From Caballeronia sp. dw_19 (lineage in GTDB: Bacteria; Pseudomonadota; Gammaproteobacteria; Burkholderiales; Burkholderiaceae), in NCBI RefSeq assembly GCF_018449515.1, contig NZ_JAAVUQ010000012.1, positions 124,001-188,000 on the forward strand: DNA of 64,000 nucleotides, read 5' to 3'. This document shows, piece after piece, positions 8,481-16,482 of this stretch. The notes under the pieces are model-generated. The model worked only from the letters and a program-made list of their open reading frames with translations. It was not told the DNA's origin and ran no database searches. The first letter of the stretch is position 1. Every line of letters begins with the position of its first letter. Both the position numbers and the translations under genes were made by a program.

Positions 8481-10247
8481 ATGAATACGCCCGCCATGAA
8501 TCAACCTCCCGCACAGCTCGCCGTCGCTTTAGATCTCCATCAGGCAGGCCGTATGGCCGAAGCGGAAAGTGGTTATCGCGCGATTCTCAAGGAACATCCC
8601 GATCACGTCGAAGCATTGCATTACCTCGGTGTGTTGCTGCATCAACGCGGCGACAACGAAGACGCCGCGACGTTGCTGGATCGCGCGCTTGGCCTTGCCC
8701 CCGATGTGTCCGCGTGCTGGAGCAATCGCGGGCTGGTGGCGGTGGCGCTAGGCGATCTTCCCCATGCTGTGGAGTGTCACGAGCGCGCCCTCGCTATCGA
8801 CCCGGCGTTCATCAACGCGCGTAACAACCTTGGCACAGCGCTGCAAAAACAAGGCCGCTTCGACGAATCCATCAAACAGTACGAGATGTTGCTCGCGCAA
8901 GATCCCGATCTAATCGACGCCCGTTTGAACCTCGGCTCGACACTCGCTTCCGCGAAGCGCTACGACCAAGCGCTGGCGGTATATCGCGAGACGCTTGCAC
9001 GGAGCCCGGGCAACTTCTACGCGCATTTCGGCGAAGGCAACGCGCTGCGCGAACTGAAACAATTCGACGAAGCTGTCGCCAGTTTGCATCGAGCACTGGC
9101 GCTCAGGCCGGACCACTTCGAGGCGCACGTGAATCTCGGCACGACGCTCGGGCTTTCCGGGAAATTCGTGGAGGCGGAGGCGCAGTATCGGCGGGCGTTG
9201 ACCTTGCGCGACGATCCGCAGATTCACGTCTGCGTAGGTGCGGCTATCGGCTCGCAAGGTCGTTTCGAGGAGGAGGAACCGCATTATCGGCACGCACTGA
9301 CACTCGTCCCCGATCACGCCGACGCGCTGCACAATCTCGCGTTGCTGCAGTTAAGGCGCGGCAGGTTCAAGGAAGGCTGGGCGCTGCACGAAGTGCGCTG
9401 GCGCTCGAGCAAGTACAAGCCGATGAACGTTCCCGGGGTGCCGGAATGGCGCGGGGAGTCACTGCAAGGCAAGACACTGCTGGTCGCCGGCGAGCAGGGG
9501 CACGGCGACATGATCCAGTTCGCGCGTTATTTGCCGGTGCTTGAAGGGATGGGTGCCACCGTCGATGTGTGGGTGCCGGCGAACATCGTGGAACTGGTTC
9601 AGAGCGTGCGCGGCGTGCGGCGGGCGCTGCCCATTTGTCCGACGAAGGAATACGACTATTGGACGCCATCGATGAGCGTGCCGCATCGCGTGGCCCATCT
9701 CGTTCCTGGCGTCCTCGCCGACACGCCTTATATGAGCGTAAGCGCCGAGCGGATCGGCTCGTGGCCGGCGCGCGTGAAAAAACTGGCGGGCACGCGCAGG
9801 AAGATTGGCATCGTGTGGGCGGGCAGTCCGACGTTCGGCAACGATCAATTCCGCTCGATGCCGTTCGCCGCGTGGTCACCGTTCGCGGAGGTGGCGAACA
9901 CCGAGTGGTTTTCGCTGCAGAAGGGCGCGGCGCGCGACCAGCTCGCGCAACCCGGTTGCGCGTTGAAACCCCACGATCTGACGGACGACATCCACGATTT
10001 CGCCGATACCGCCGCGCTGATCGAACAGCTCGATCTGGTGATGACGGTGGATACGTCGGTTGCCCATCTGGCTGGTGCGCTCGGCAAGCCTGTGTGGGTG
10101 TTCCTGCCGGCGAATTACGATTGGCGCTGGATGCTCGATCGCGACGACAGCCCGTGGTATCCAGGCATGCGTTTGTTCAAGCAGACTACGCTTGGAGACT
10201 GGACTGAGCCGGTGGCGCGGGCGAAAGCGGCGCTGATGGCGAGGTGA
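8481..10247 (+). CDS. TPR protein with C-terminal GT9/GT41-like glycosyltransferase domain
   Basis: About 588 residues. The N-terminal half (about 15-305) is a regular array of some eight 34-residue TPR units, visible as repeated A-x-NLG and ALALxP words. The C-terminal half (about 320-585) looks like a GT-B fold of the heptosyltransferase or SPINDLY/OGT-like type: GEQGHGDMIQFARYLP, then IGIVWAGSPTF, then DLVMTVDTSVAHLAGALGKPVWV, the usual nucleotide-sugar loop of that group. Such proteins act in protein or surface-glycan glycosylation; acceptor and donor cannot be read here. The ATG at 8481 is preferred over the TTG one codon earlier, with GAGAGG 12 bases upstream. It stands alone between dbpA and a convergent MFS gene. 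Confidence 0.8.
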   Translation: MNTPAMNQPPAQLAVALDLHQAGRMAEAESGYRAILKEHPDHVEALHYLGVLLHQRGDNEDAATLLDRALGLAPDVSACWSNRGLVAVALGDLPHAVECHERALAIDPAFINARNNLGTALQKQGRFDESIKQYEMLLAQDPDLIDARLNLGSTLASAKRYDQALAVYRETLARSPGNFYAHFGEGNALRELKQFDEAVASLHRALALRPDHFEAHVNLGTTLGLSGKFVEAEAQYRRALTLRDDPQIHVCVGAAIGSQGRFEEEEPHYRHALTLVPDHADALHNLALLQLRRGRFKEGWALHEVRWRSSKYKPMNVPGVPEWRGESLQGKTLLVAGEQGHGDMIQFARYLPVLEGMGATVDVWVPANIVELVQSVRGVRRALPICPTKEYDYWTPSMSVPHRVAHLVPGVLADTPYMSVSAERIGSWPARVKKLAGTRRKIGIVWAGSPTFGNDQFRSMPFAAWSPFAEVANTEWFSLQKGAARDQLAQPGCALKPHDLTDDIHDFADTAALIEQLDLVMTVDTSVAHLAGALGKPVWVFLPANYDWRWMLDRDDSPWYPGMRLFKQTTLGDWTEPVARAKAALMAR

Positions 10248-10413
10248 ATGTTTTTGCGCTCGCAAGATGCGGCGGACGGTTACCTGATCTGCAACTGCTT
10301 CTCGCGTGCGCCTACGGCGTGTGATGCAGCAGAGCGCTGCGTCGTCCGGCCGGCTCGGCGATTCGCGTTAGTGCGTCTTGCGCTGCGCGACGCCGCCATA
10401 GCGTAATCGCGGC

Positions 10414-11814
10414 TTACTTCTCCGCTGTCTGCATTGCTTCAACGGGTTTATCGCGGGTAATCAGCCGCAATCCGCTTGCAATGCTCGCCGCGCCTGCGAA
10501 TCCCGCGCCAATTGCCAGCGCCAGTGTCGGCCCATGATGCCCGGCAATGCCAAAGCTCAGTGCGACCAGCGCCGCGCCGGTCGCCTGGCCGATCAGCCGA
10601 GCGGTTGCCACCACGCCGCTTGCGCCGCCGCTGCGCTCGCGCGGCGCGCTCGCCATGAGCGCCTTCAGATTGGGCGACTGGAAGAATCCAAAACCCGCGC
10701 CGCATATGCCCATGCGAATACAGATATCGAGTGCATGGGGATGAGCCGGCAGCAACGCCAGCGACGCCATGCCCGCGCACATGATCGCGAGGCCGACGCC
10801 GCCCAGCAGCCCCGGTTGGTATCGATCCGATAAGCGTCCGGCGACCGGCGCCAGCAAGGCCACCATCACCGACCACGGCGTCATCAGGAAGCCAGTTTCC
10901 ACCTGGCTGCGCCCAAGCACGCTTTCGAAATAAAACGGCAGCGACACGAACGCCAGCCCTTGCGCGGCGAACGAACACACGGCGGTTGCCGTCGATAACG
11001 CGAACATCGGCCGCTTGAAGAGATCGACGGGGAGCATCGGCGCCGGATGACCGCGTTCCCGACGCAGCATCAATCCGCCCGCCACGACCGTCACCGCGAG
11101 CGCGATCAGCACGATATGCGTGGGCGCTTGCTGAGCCGCTTCGCCAAGCGCGAAGACCAGCGCGGCGAACGTGATCACGTTCAGTCCGGCCGCCACGCGG
11201 TCGAAGCCGTGCGTGGCGCGCGGCGTTTGCGGCAACGCCGTCCAGCCGATGGCCAACGCCACCAGCCCAATCGGCAGGTTCACCGCGAACAGCCACGGCC
11301 AGGGCCCGAGCGAGAGCACGATCGACGCGACCGTCGGCCCGACTGCGAACGATATCCCCACCACCAGCGCGTTTAGCCCGAACCCGCGTCCGAGCCGGTG
11401 ATGCGGATAGATTGCTCCGATCAGCGCCGTGTTCACGCTCATCACCGCGCTCCCGCCAATGCCCTGCAACAGCCGCGCCGCGGTGAGCGACGGCAGCGAC
11501 CACGACAGCGCGCAGGTCAGCGACCCCACGAGAAACAGGATCAGGCCGCCCAGATAGATCTTCCTATGTCCGACGATACCGCCCAGCGCCGCGAACGGCA
11601 GCAGCGTGGCGACCATCGCGAGCTGATACGCGTTGATGATCCAGACGGACGCGGCCGGCGTTGCGTGGAGATCGGCGGCGATGGCGGGGAGCGCGGTATT
11701 CGCGATGGCGGTATCGAGCGTGGCGAGCGAAACGGCGAGCAGCATGGCCGCCATGCCGCGACGCTGGAGCGCGGTCATGGGACCGTCGGCAGGAAGAGGG
11801 GTCTGGTCTGACAC
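10414..11814 (-). CDS. MFS drug:proton antiporter of the DHA2 (EmrB/QacA) family
   Basis: A 466-residue integral membrane protein with about fourteen hydrophobic segments. The DHA2 markers near the N-terminus are LDTAIANTALPAIAADL (motif D1-like) and the GxxGGxxGHRKIYLGG loop after TM2. Proteins of this family use the proton gradient to export cationic drugs, dyes or antibiotics. No fusion-protein (EmrA) partner or regulator is adjacent. It lies back to back with the 2-hydroxyacid dehydrogenase on the same strand, 86 bases downstream of it, so the two may share a transcript. The substrate is unknown. Confidence 0.88.
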   Translation of the reverse strand: MSDQTPLPADGPMTALQRRGMAAMLLAVSLATLDTAIANTALPAIAADLHATPAASVWIINAYQLAMVATLLPFAALGGIVGHRKIYLGGLILFLVGSLTCALSWSLPSLTAARLLQGIGGSAVMSVNTALIGAIYPHHRLGRGFGLNALVVGISFAVGPTVASIVLSLGPWPWLFAVNLPIGLVALAIGWTALPQTPRATHGFDRVAAGLNVITFAALVFALGEAAQQAPTHIVLIALAVTVVAGGLMLRRERGHPAPMLPVDLFKRPMFALSTATAVCSFAAQGLAFVSLPFYFESVLGRSQVETGFLMTPWSVMVALLAPVAGRLSDRYQPGLLGGVGLAIMCAGMASLALLPAHPHALDICIRMGICGAGFGFFQSPNLKALMASAPRERSGGASGVVATARLIGQATGAALVALSFGIAGHHGPTLALAIGAGFAGAASIASGLRLITRDKPVEAMQTAEK

Positions 11815-11900
11815 AGTTTTTTAGGATTGGACGTGATCGGCAATAGTCCGACACGATACGGGATCGCGACGAAGCTCGCCGAGCACCCCCGCAGGAGCTT

Positions 11901-12833
11901 TCAAACAGGTGTCAGTACCGCCTCGCCGGCGAAGTGCCGGGTGGCGTTATCGACGAACATCTGGACCGACGCCGCCACCGCCTCCGGTGAGCGCCCGCCC
12001 ACGTGCGGCGTCAGCACGACACGCTCGGAGCCTGTCAGCAACGCGGGCGGCGTGGGCTCGCCTTCGTAGACATCGAGTCCCGCGCCGGCTATCACGCCGC
12101 GTTCGAGCGCGTCCGCCAGAGCGGCGGTATCCACAACACTGCCGCGCGCCACGTTCACCACGTAGCCTTTTGAGCCGAGTGCGGCGAGCACGCCGGCGTC
12201 GATCAGATGTTTCGTCGATGCGCCGCCCGGCGTGGCGACCACGAGGTAATCGGCCCATTCGGCCAGCGCGATCACTGAGTCGAAGTACGTATACGCCGAG
12301 TCCGGTTGCGGCCGGCGATTGTGATAACCGATCTCGATATCGAAGCCTTGCGCTCTTTTAGCCACCTTCCTGCCGATATTGCCCAAGCCGATCACGCCTA
12401 GTTTCTTGCCCGAGAAGTTCGGCTGGAACGGGAGGTCATCGCGCCAGGCGCCCGCACGGCACGCGCGGTCGAGCACGGGGATCTGGCGAACCACCCCGAG
12501 AAGCAGCGCGAAGGCGTGATCGGCGACGCAATCGTCGTTGGTCCCCGCGCCGTTCACCACGACGATGCCGCGCGCCTGCGCCGCATCGCGCGCGATGTTT
12601 TCGTAACCCGCGCCCAATGCGCCGATCAGCTCGACGTTCGGCAGTTTCGCGATGGACGCTCCGTCGATGCCGATGGTGCCGTTTGTCAGGACAGCGCGGA
12701 TTTCGTCGGCGTGGTCGGTGAGCGCTCGATCGATCGCGGATTGATCGAGCGCTGTAATGACGTTGAAGGCGTTGGCGACGGTGATTTGGTTTTCGGGTCG
12801 AAGCGGAACCAGGACGAGGACGGTGAGGAGCAT
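11901..12833 (-). CDS. NAD(P)-dependent D-2-hydroxyacid dehydrogenase
   Basis: A 310-residue member of the D-isomer 2-hydroxyacid dehydrogenase family (glyoxylate/hydroxypyruvate or phosphoglycerate dehydrogenase type). The Rossmann motif GVIGLGNIGRKVAKRAQGF is in the middle. The NVARGSVVDTAALADAL segment carries the catalytic Arg, followed by the Glu in GLDVYEGEP and the His in LTPHVGGRSPEA. The start at 12833 gives the normal family N-terminus (MLLTVLVLVPLRPE); the open frame continues 25 residues upstream but that part is not conserved-looking. The exact substrate cannot be decided from sequence. Divergent from the exopolysaccharide cluster. Confidence 0.88.
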   Translation of the reverse strand: MLLTVLVLVPLRPENQITVANAFNVITALDQSAIDRALTDHADEIRAVLTNGTIGIDGASIAKLPNVELIGALGAGYENIARDAAQARGIVVVNGAGTNDDCVADHAFALLLGVVRQIPVLDRACRAGAWRDDLPFQPNFSGKKLGVIGLGNIGRKVAKRAQGFDIEIGYHNRRPQPDSAYTYFDSVIALAEWADYLVVATPGGASTKHLIDAGVLAALGSKGYVVNVARGSVVDTAALADALERGVIAGAGLDVYEGEPTPPALLTGSERVVLTPHVGGRSPEAVAASVQMFVDNATRHFAGEAVLTPV

Positions 12834-13241
12834 GGGCGCGAGGCGTTGAAGGAGCGAAGGGCCAAGTTTCGCATTTTTTTGAGATGACGGCGGGAGGGGG
12901 CCCGGCACGTTCGTTCAAGCCGCTGCGTCGTTGCGCATATCCGATAAAAAATGTGCGCTCGCAGCATTTTTAGGAATTGTCGTGTAGGCGACGCGCGAAG
13001 GCCGATCCACAATCCGGCCGTTGCAATGCAATGGGGCGGAATCTTACTTACGCGCTGCCCCATCGTTTTTCAGAAAACCGGAAAGCGGCTTTTGGCGAAG
13101 CTAAGAGAAGCCTGAATTGAGGTTACATGACGATGACCAATATCAAACGATTTTTGTGCCAGCTGTTCGTTGAGTCTGCTCAGGACCCAAGCCGGCCTCC
13201 TCACAATCGACGTGCTTGGTCGCTTTGAGTAGCTCGAGATC
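12834..13241. other. divergent intergenic region upstream of the polysaccharide cluster
   Basis: About 400 bases separate the dehydrogenase from the first polysaccharide gene and should hold the cluster promoter. An imperfect A/T-flanked hairpin lies at about 12946-12971. A 33-codon open frame, 13127-13228, starts with ATG behind GAGG at a four-base spacing and ends 14 bases before the next gene. It could be a leader peptide or chance. No JUMPstart/ops element was recognised. Confidence 0.4.
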
Positions 13242-14657
13242 ATGAGAGCACTTGCCGCAGCTCGGCTTAAGGCCGGTTGGTCAGAACTGCAAAGCGTCTT
13301 TTCGCGACTGATCGACGTCGCGTTGATCGTGCTCGGTGCCGCCGTCGCTATGCTGCTCCGGCCAGCGGGCGAAGGGTATTCACTGGGCGACGGTACATTT
13401 GTTGCAATATCCGTGGCCTTCGCGCTCCTGCTGTTTCCGTTGTTCGGCGTGTATCAGTCGTGGCGCGGCCGTTCAAAACGCAGGCTTGTGGGTCATATTT
13501 CACTGGCATGGTTTGTGGCGCAAGCTTGTGCTGTGGCCTTGATGTTCGCGTTGCACAGGACGGCTTCCGTCTCGCGCCTGTGGGTTGCATGCTGGGTGCT
13601 CAACACGGGCGTGGCGCTTGTGGCATCGCGGTTCATCGTTTATACGATCCGCTCGCGGATGCGGCATGCAGGATACGACTTGCGCACCGTGGGCGTTACC
13701 GGTATTGGCGCGCACTGCGAAAACGTGATGGCGAAGATCGCAGCGTCGCCCGCATCGGGTTTTCGCGTGGTCGCCAGTTTCATCTCCCAGCCAACGACCC
13801 GGCTCGACATATCGGGCATCTCGGTCTGTCGTGATCTCAAGGCTTTTGCCGTTGCCATCCGCGCGGAAAAGGTACCCGAAGTATGGGTGGCGCTGCCTAT
13901 GTCCGAGGAAGAGGCGCTACGTGATGTTCTCGAAGAGTTCAGCGGCGACCTGGTCAACATCCGGTTCATCCCTGACGTGCGAAGTCTCGCGATGTTCGAC
14001 GGCGAGATGGTCGAATTGATGGGCGCACCGGCAATCAATATGGTTGCGCCGCCATTGTCGGGCGCGGCGCTTTTGCAAAAGGCAATTTTTGACAGGTTGT
14101 TCGCCACTTTCACGCTGATCCTCATTGCGCCGCTGATGGTTGCTATTGCCATGGCGGTGAAGCTGTCGTCGCGGGGGCCGGTATTTTTCAGGCAAACGCG
14201 CAAAGGCGCGGACGGAAAGACCTTCAAGATATTCAAGTTTCGCACTATGCGTGCGCACATCGAAAAAGCGGGCGTGGTGCAGCAAGCTACGCGAAACGAT
14301 CCGCGAATCACCCCATTGGGCGCTTTCCTGCGCCGCACGAGTCTGGACGAACTACCTCAGTTCCTTAACGTGCTGCGCGGAGAGATGTCGGTGGTCGGAC
14401 CGCGGCCGCACGCAACGGCGCACGACGATTACTACCAGAAGATTGTCGACGGATATATCCACCGCTATCGCATCAAACCGGGGATTACCGGCTGGGCGCA
14501 AGTCAATGGCTTTCGCGGTGAGACCGATCGCCTTGAAAAGATGCAAGGCCGTGTTGAGTACGATATGTACTACTTAAGAAATTGGTCACTCAAGCTGGAC
14601 ATACGGATTGTGATCGCTACGTTTATGAAAGGAATGGTGCACCGGAACGCATATTGA
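13242..14657 (+). CDS. undecaprenyl-phosphate sugar phosphotransferase (priming enzyme, WcaJ/WbaP/BceB type)
   Basis: A 471-residue polyisoprenyl-phosphate hexose-1-phosphate transferase that starts repeat-unit synthesis by moving a sugar phosphate, usually Glc-1-P or Gal-1-P, from a UDP-sugar to undecaprenyl phosphate in the inner membrane. Four or five hydrophobic segments fill the N-terminal 130 residues, then a central Rossmann-like domain (about 140-270), a further membrane helix (about 285-310), and the catalytic domain with FFRQTRKGADGKTFKIFKFRTM, RRTSLDELPQFLNVLRGEMSVVGPRP and YRIKPGITGWAQVNG. First gene of the cluster; the Wza-like gene follows after 44 bases. The sugar cannot be assigned with certainty; Glc is the commonest for this subfamily. 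Confidence 0.93.
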   Translation: MRALAAARLKAGWSELQSVFSRLIDVALIVLGAAVAMLLRPAGEGYSLGDGTFVAISVAFALLLFPLFGVYQSWRGRSKRRLVGHISLAWFVAQACAVALMFALHRTASVSRLWVACWVLNTGVALVASRFIVYTIRSRMRHAGYDLRTVGVTGIGAHCENVMAKIAASPASGFRVVASFISQPTTRLDISGISVCRDLKAFAVAIRAEKVPEVWVALPMSEEEALRDVLEEFSGDLVNIRFIPDVRSLAMFDGEMVELMGAPAINMVAPPLSGAALLQKAIFDRLFATFTLILIAPLMVAIAMAVKLSSRGPVFFRQTRKGADGKTFKIFKFRTMRAHIEKAGVVQQATRNDPRITPLGAFLRRTSLDELPQFLNVLRGEMSVVGPRPHATAHDDYYQKIVDGYIHRYRIKPGITGWAQVNGFRGETDRLEKMQGRVEYDMYYLRNWSLKLDIRIVIATFMKGMVHRNAY

Positions 14658-14701
14658 TGCGCTGTTGACCAAAGCAAGTAACGGATTAACTAACAGGCAG
14701 T

Positions 14702-16042
14702 ATGAACACAAACAGAAGTTGGATGAATTGGCCCACTGCCGCCGATGCCGCAAGCATTGCGCAAGACGCGACGCACTCGGAAGACAGGTTGAACAACATG
14801 GTGATGCTGGTTCGAAAGCACGCAGGCGTTCTCCTTGCTCCCCTTATGGCGACAACGGCCGTGTTGTTATCCGCATGCACCTTGCCGGGCATGCACATGG
14901 ACCACGCGCCTGTCATTCCGGTTACCAGTGCTGGCGACCAGGCCGCGACTGACTGGTTTGCTCTTTCTGCCAGTACGCCGCTTGCCGCACCCGACAGCGA
15001 TGTCCGGATTGGCGCGCCTATTGGTAATACTGCTACGGCCACCGGCAACACCGAGCTTACCGTACCTATCAGCGACATCAACATTGCGTTGATCCAGCGA
15101 TTGCGCCAGGACGAAGTGCGGCAGAGCTCGATGGATCAGCCACGGTTGTTCGCCGCGCCTGCCCCCTACACACTGGGTGCAGGCGATGTGTTGCAGATCA
15201 CCGTCTGGGACCATCCGGAACTCACGGCAGCCATGGGCACGCAGAGCCAGAGCCAGGTGCGTCCTTCGGATGCGCCGGCGGGTTTCGTCGTCGACCAGAT
15301 GGGGAACATTGCGTTCCCGTATGCGGGCGTTTTCAACGTAATGGGCCTCAGAACCGATCAAGTTCAGGCGCAGCTATATCGCCGGCTCACGAAGGTCTAT
15401 CGCGAGCCTCAGATCACGGTGCGGATCGGATCGTTCCGCGCGAAGAAAGTCTATATAGACGGCGAAGTTCATGCGCCGGGTGTACAGCCGATCAACGACG
15501 TGCCAATGACGCTCTACGAAGCAATTTCCCGTGCGGGCGGCTTTACGTCGGCTGCGGACCAGAGCCGCATGGAACTGTTGCGGGACAACGTGTCGTATCC
15601 GGTCAACTTGTCGCAGATGATCGACAACCACTCGAATCCGTCGAATATCTTGCTGAAGGACGGCGATCTTCTGCACGTGGTGTCGCGCGATGAAAACGGC
15701 GTGTTCGTGATGGGTGAGATCAACAAGCCGATGACAGCCCTCCCTATGCGCACCGGCAAGCTGACGCTCAGCGACGCCTTGTCTCAAGCCGGCAGCGTCA
15801 ACATGATGACCGCCGACGCGACACAAATGTACGTGATCCGCGGTGGGGACGGCAAGCAGCCGCATGTGTACCACCTGGACGGGCAGTCGCCGGTATCAAT
15901 GGTGTTGGCTAATCAGTTCGAATTGCAGCCGAAGGACGTTGTGTACGTGGACAGCACCGGGCTCGCGCGCTTTAGCCGCGTTCTTGGCCAGTTGTTGCCG
16001 GCCATCAATGCAGGTTTGACCGCGGCGATTGTTACCAGGTGA
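14702..16042 (+). CDS. wza: polysaccharide export outer-membrane lipoprotein (Wza-like)
   Basis: An OPX-family lipoprotein (up to 446 residues) that forms the outer-membrane channel for the polymer. A lipoprotein signal (MVMLVRKHAGVLLAPL then LLSAC lipobox) begins 32 residues into the frame, so translation may really start at the ATG at 14798, giving 414 residues; the ATG at 14702 is kept only as the longest form. The Poly_export domain begins at YTLGAGDVLQITVWDHPEL and includes GFVVDQMGNIAFPYAGVF; SLBB-type beta-grasp units follow (KVYIDGEVHAPGVQPI and VFVMGEINKPMTALPM). Its stop overlaps the GTG start of the phosphatase gene by four bases, which indicates coupled translation. Confidence 0.92.
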   Translation: MNTNRSWMNWPTAADAASIAQDATHSEDRLNNMVMLVRKHAGVLLAPLMATTAVLLSACTLPGMHMDHAPVIPVTSAGDQAATDWFALSASTPLAAPDSDVRIGAPIGNTATATGNTELTVPISDINIALIQRLRQDEVRQSSMDQPRLFAAPAPYTLGAGDVLQITVWDHPELTAAMGTQSQSQVRPSDAPAGFVVDQMGNIAFPYAGVFNVMGLRTDQVQAQLYRRLTKVYREPQITVRIGSFRAKKVYIDGEVHAPGVQPINDVPMTLYEAISRAGGFTSAADQSRMELLRDNVSYPVNLSQMIDNHSNPSNILLKDGDLLHVVSRDENGVFVMGEINKPMTALPMRTGKLTLSDALSQAGSVNMMTADATQMYVIRGGDGKQPHVYHLDGQSPVSMVLANQFELQPKDVVYVDSTGLARFSRVLGQLLPAINAGLTAAIVTR

Positions 16043-16479
16043 CTTGTCACGTACTCATGGTTTGCGAAGGCAACATTTGTCGCAGTCCGATCGCTGTGGC
16101 GTTTCTCCAGAGAGACATGCCGCTCGTCGGTGTGATGTCCGCCGGGACGCGCGCCTTGGTTGGACAAGGGGCGAATTCCGTCGCGGTGCAACTCATGGAT
16201 GACCGGGGATTGAACATTCGCTCGCACGTTTCAACTCTGCTGACGCCCGAGCACGTGCGTAACGCGCACCTCGTGCTGACCATGACGCGGGCGCAGCGCG
16301 ACTTGATTGAAATGAACTATCCCTACGCCAGGGGGAAGACCTATCGCCTTGGAGATCACGACGATCTTGACGTAGTCGACCCGTACCAGCGCGGCCCCTT
16401 TATTTTTGAATTGGCGGTGGCACAGATCGAGCAAGGCGTATCACGCTGGCTCGACACCATCGCACGACTATCGCACTGA
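16039..16479 (+). CDS. wzb: low-molecular-weight protein-tyrosine phosphatase (Wzb-like)
   Basis: A 146-residue phosphatase that removes phosphates from the tyrosine kinase encoded next door, keeping polymer assembly cycling. The P-loop CEGNICRSP (C-x5-R-S) sits at the N-terminus. The general-acid aspartate lies in the C-terminal DVVDPYQRG motif (DP). The start is GTG within GTGA, overlapping the wza stop. The protein begins almost directly at the first strand of the fold, so little upstream sequence is missing. Wzc follows after three bases. Confidence 0.93.
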   Translation: MTCHVLMVCEGNICRSPIAVAFLQRDMPLVGVMSAGTRALVGQGANSVAVQLMDDRGLNIRSHVSTLLTPEHVRNAHLVLTMTRAQRDLIEMNYPYARGKTYRLGDHDDLDVVDPYQRGPFIFELAVAQIEQGVSRWLDTIARLSH

Positions 16480-16482
16480 TCA

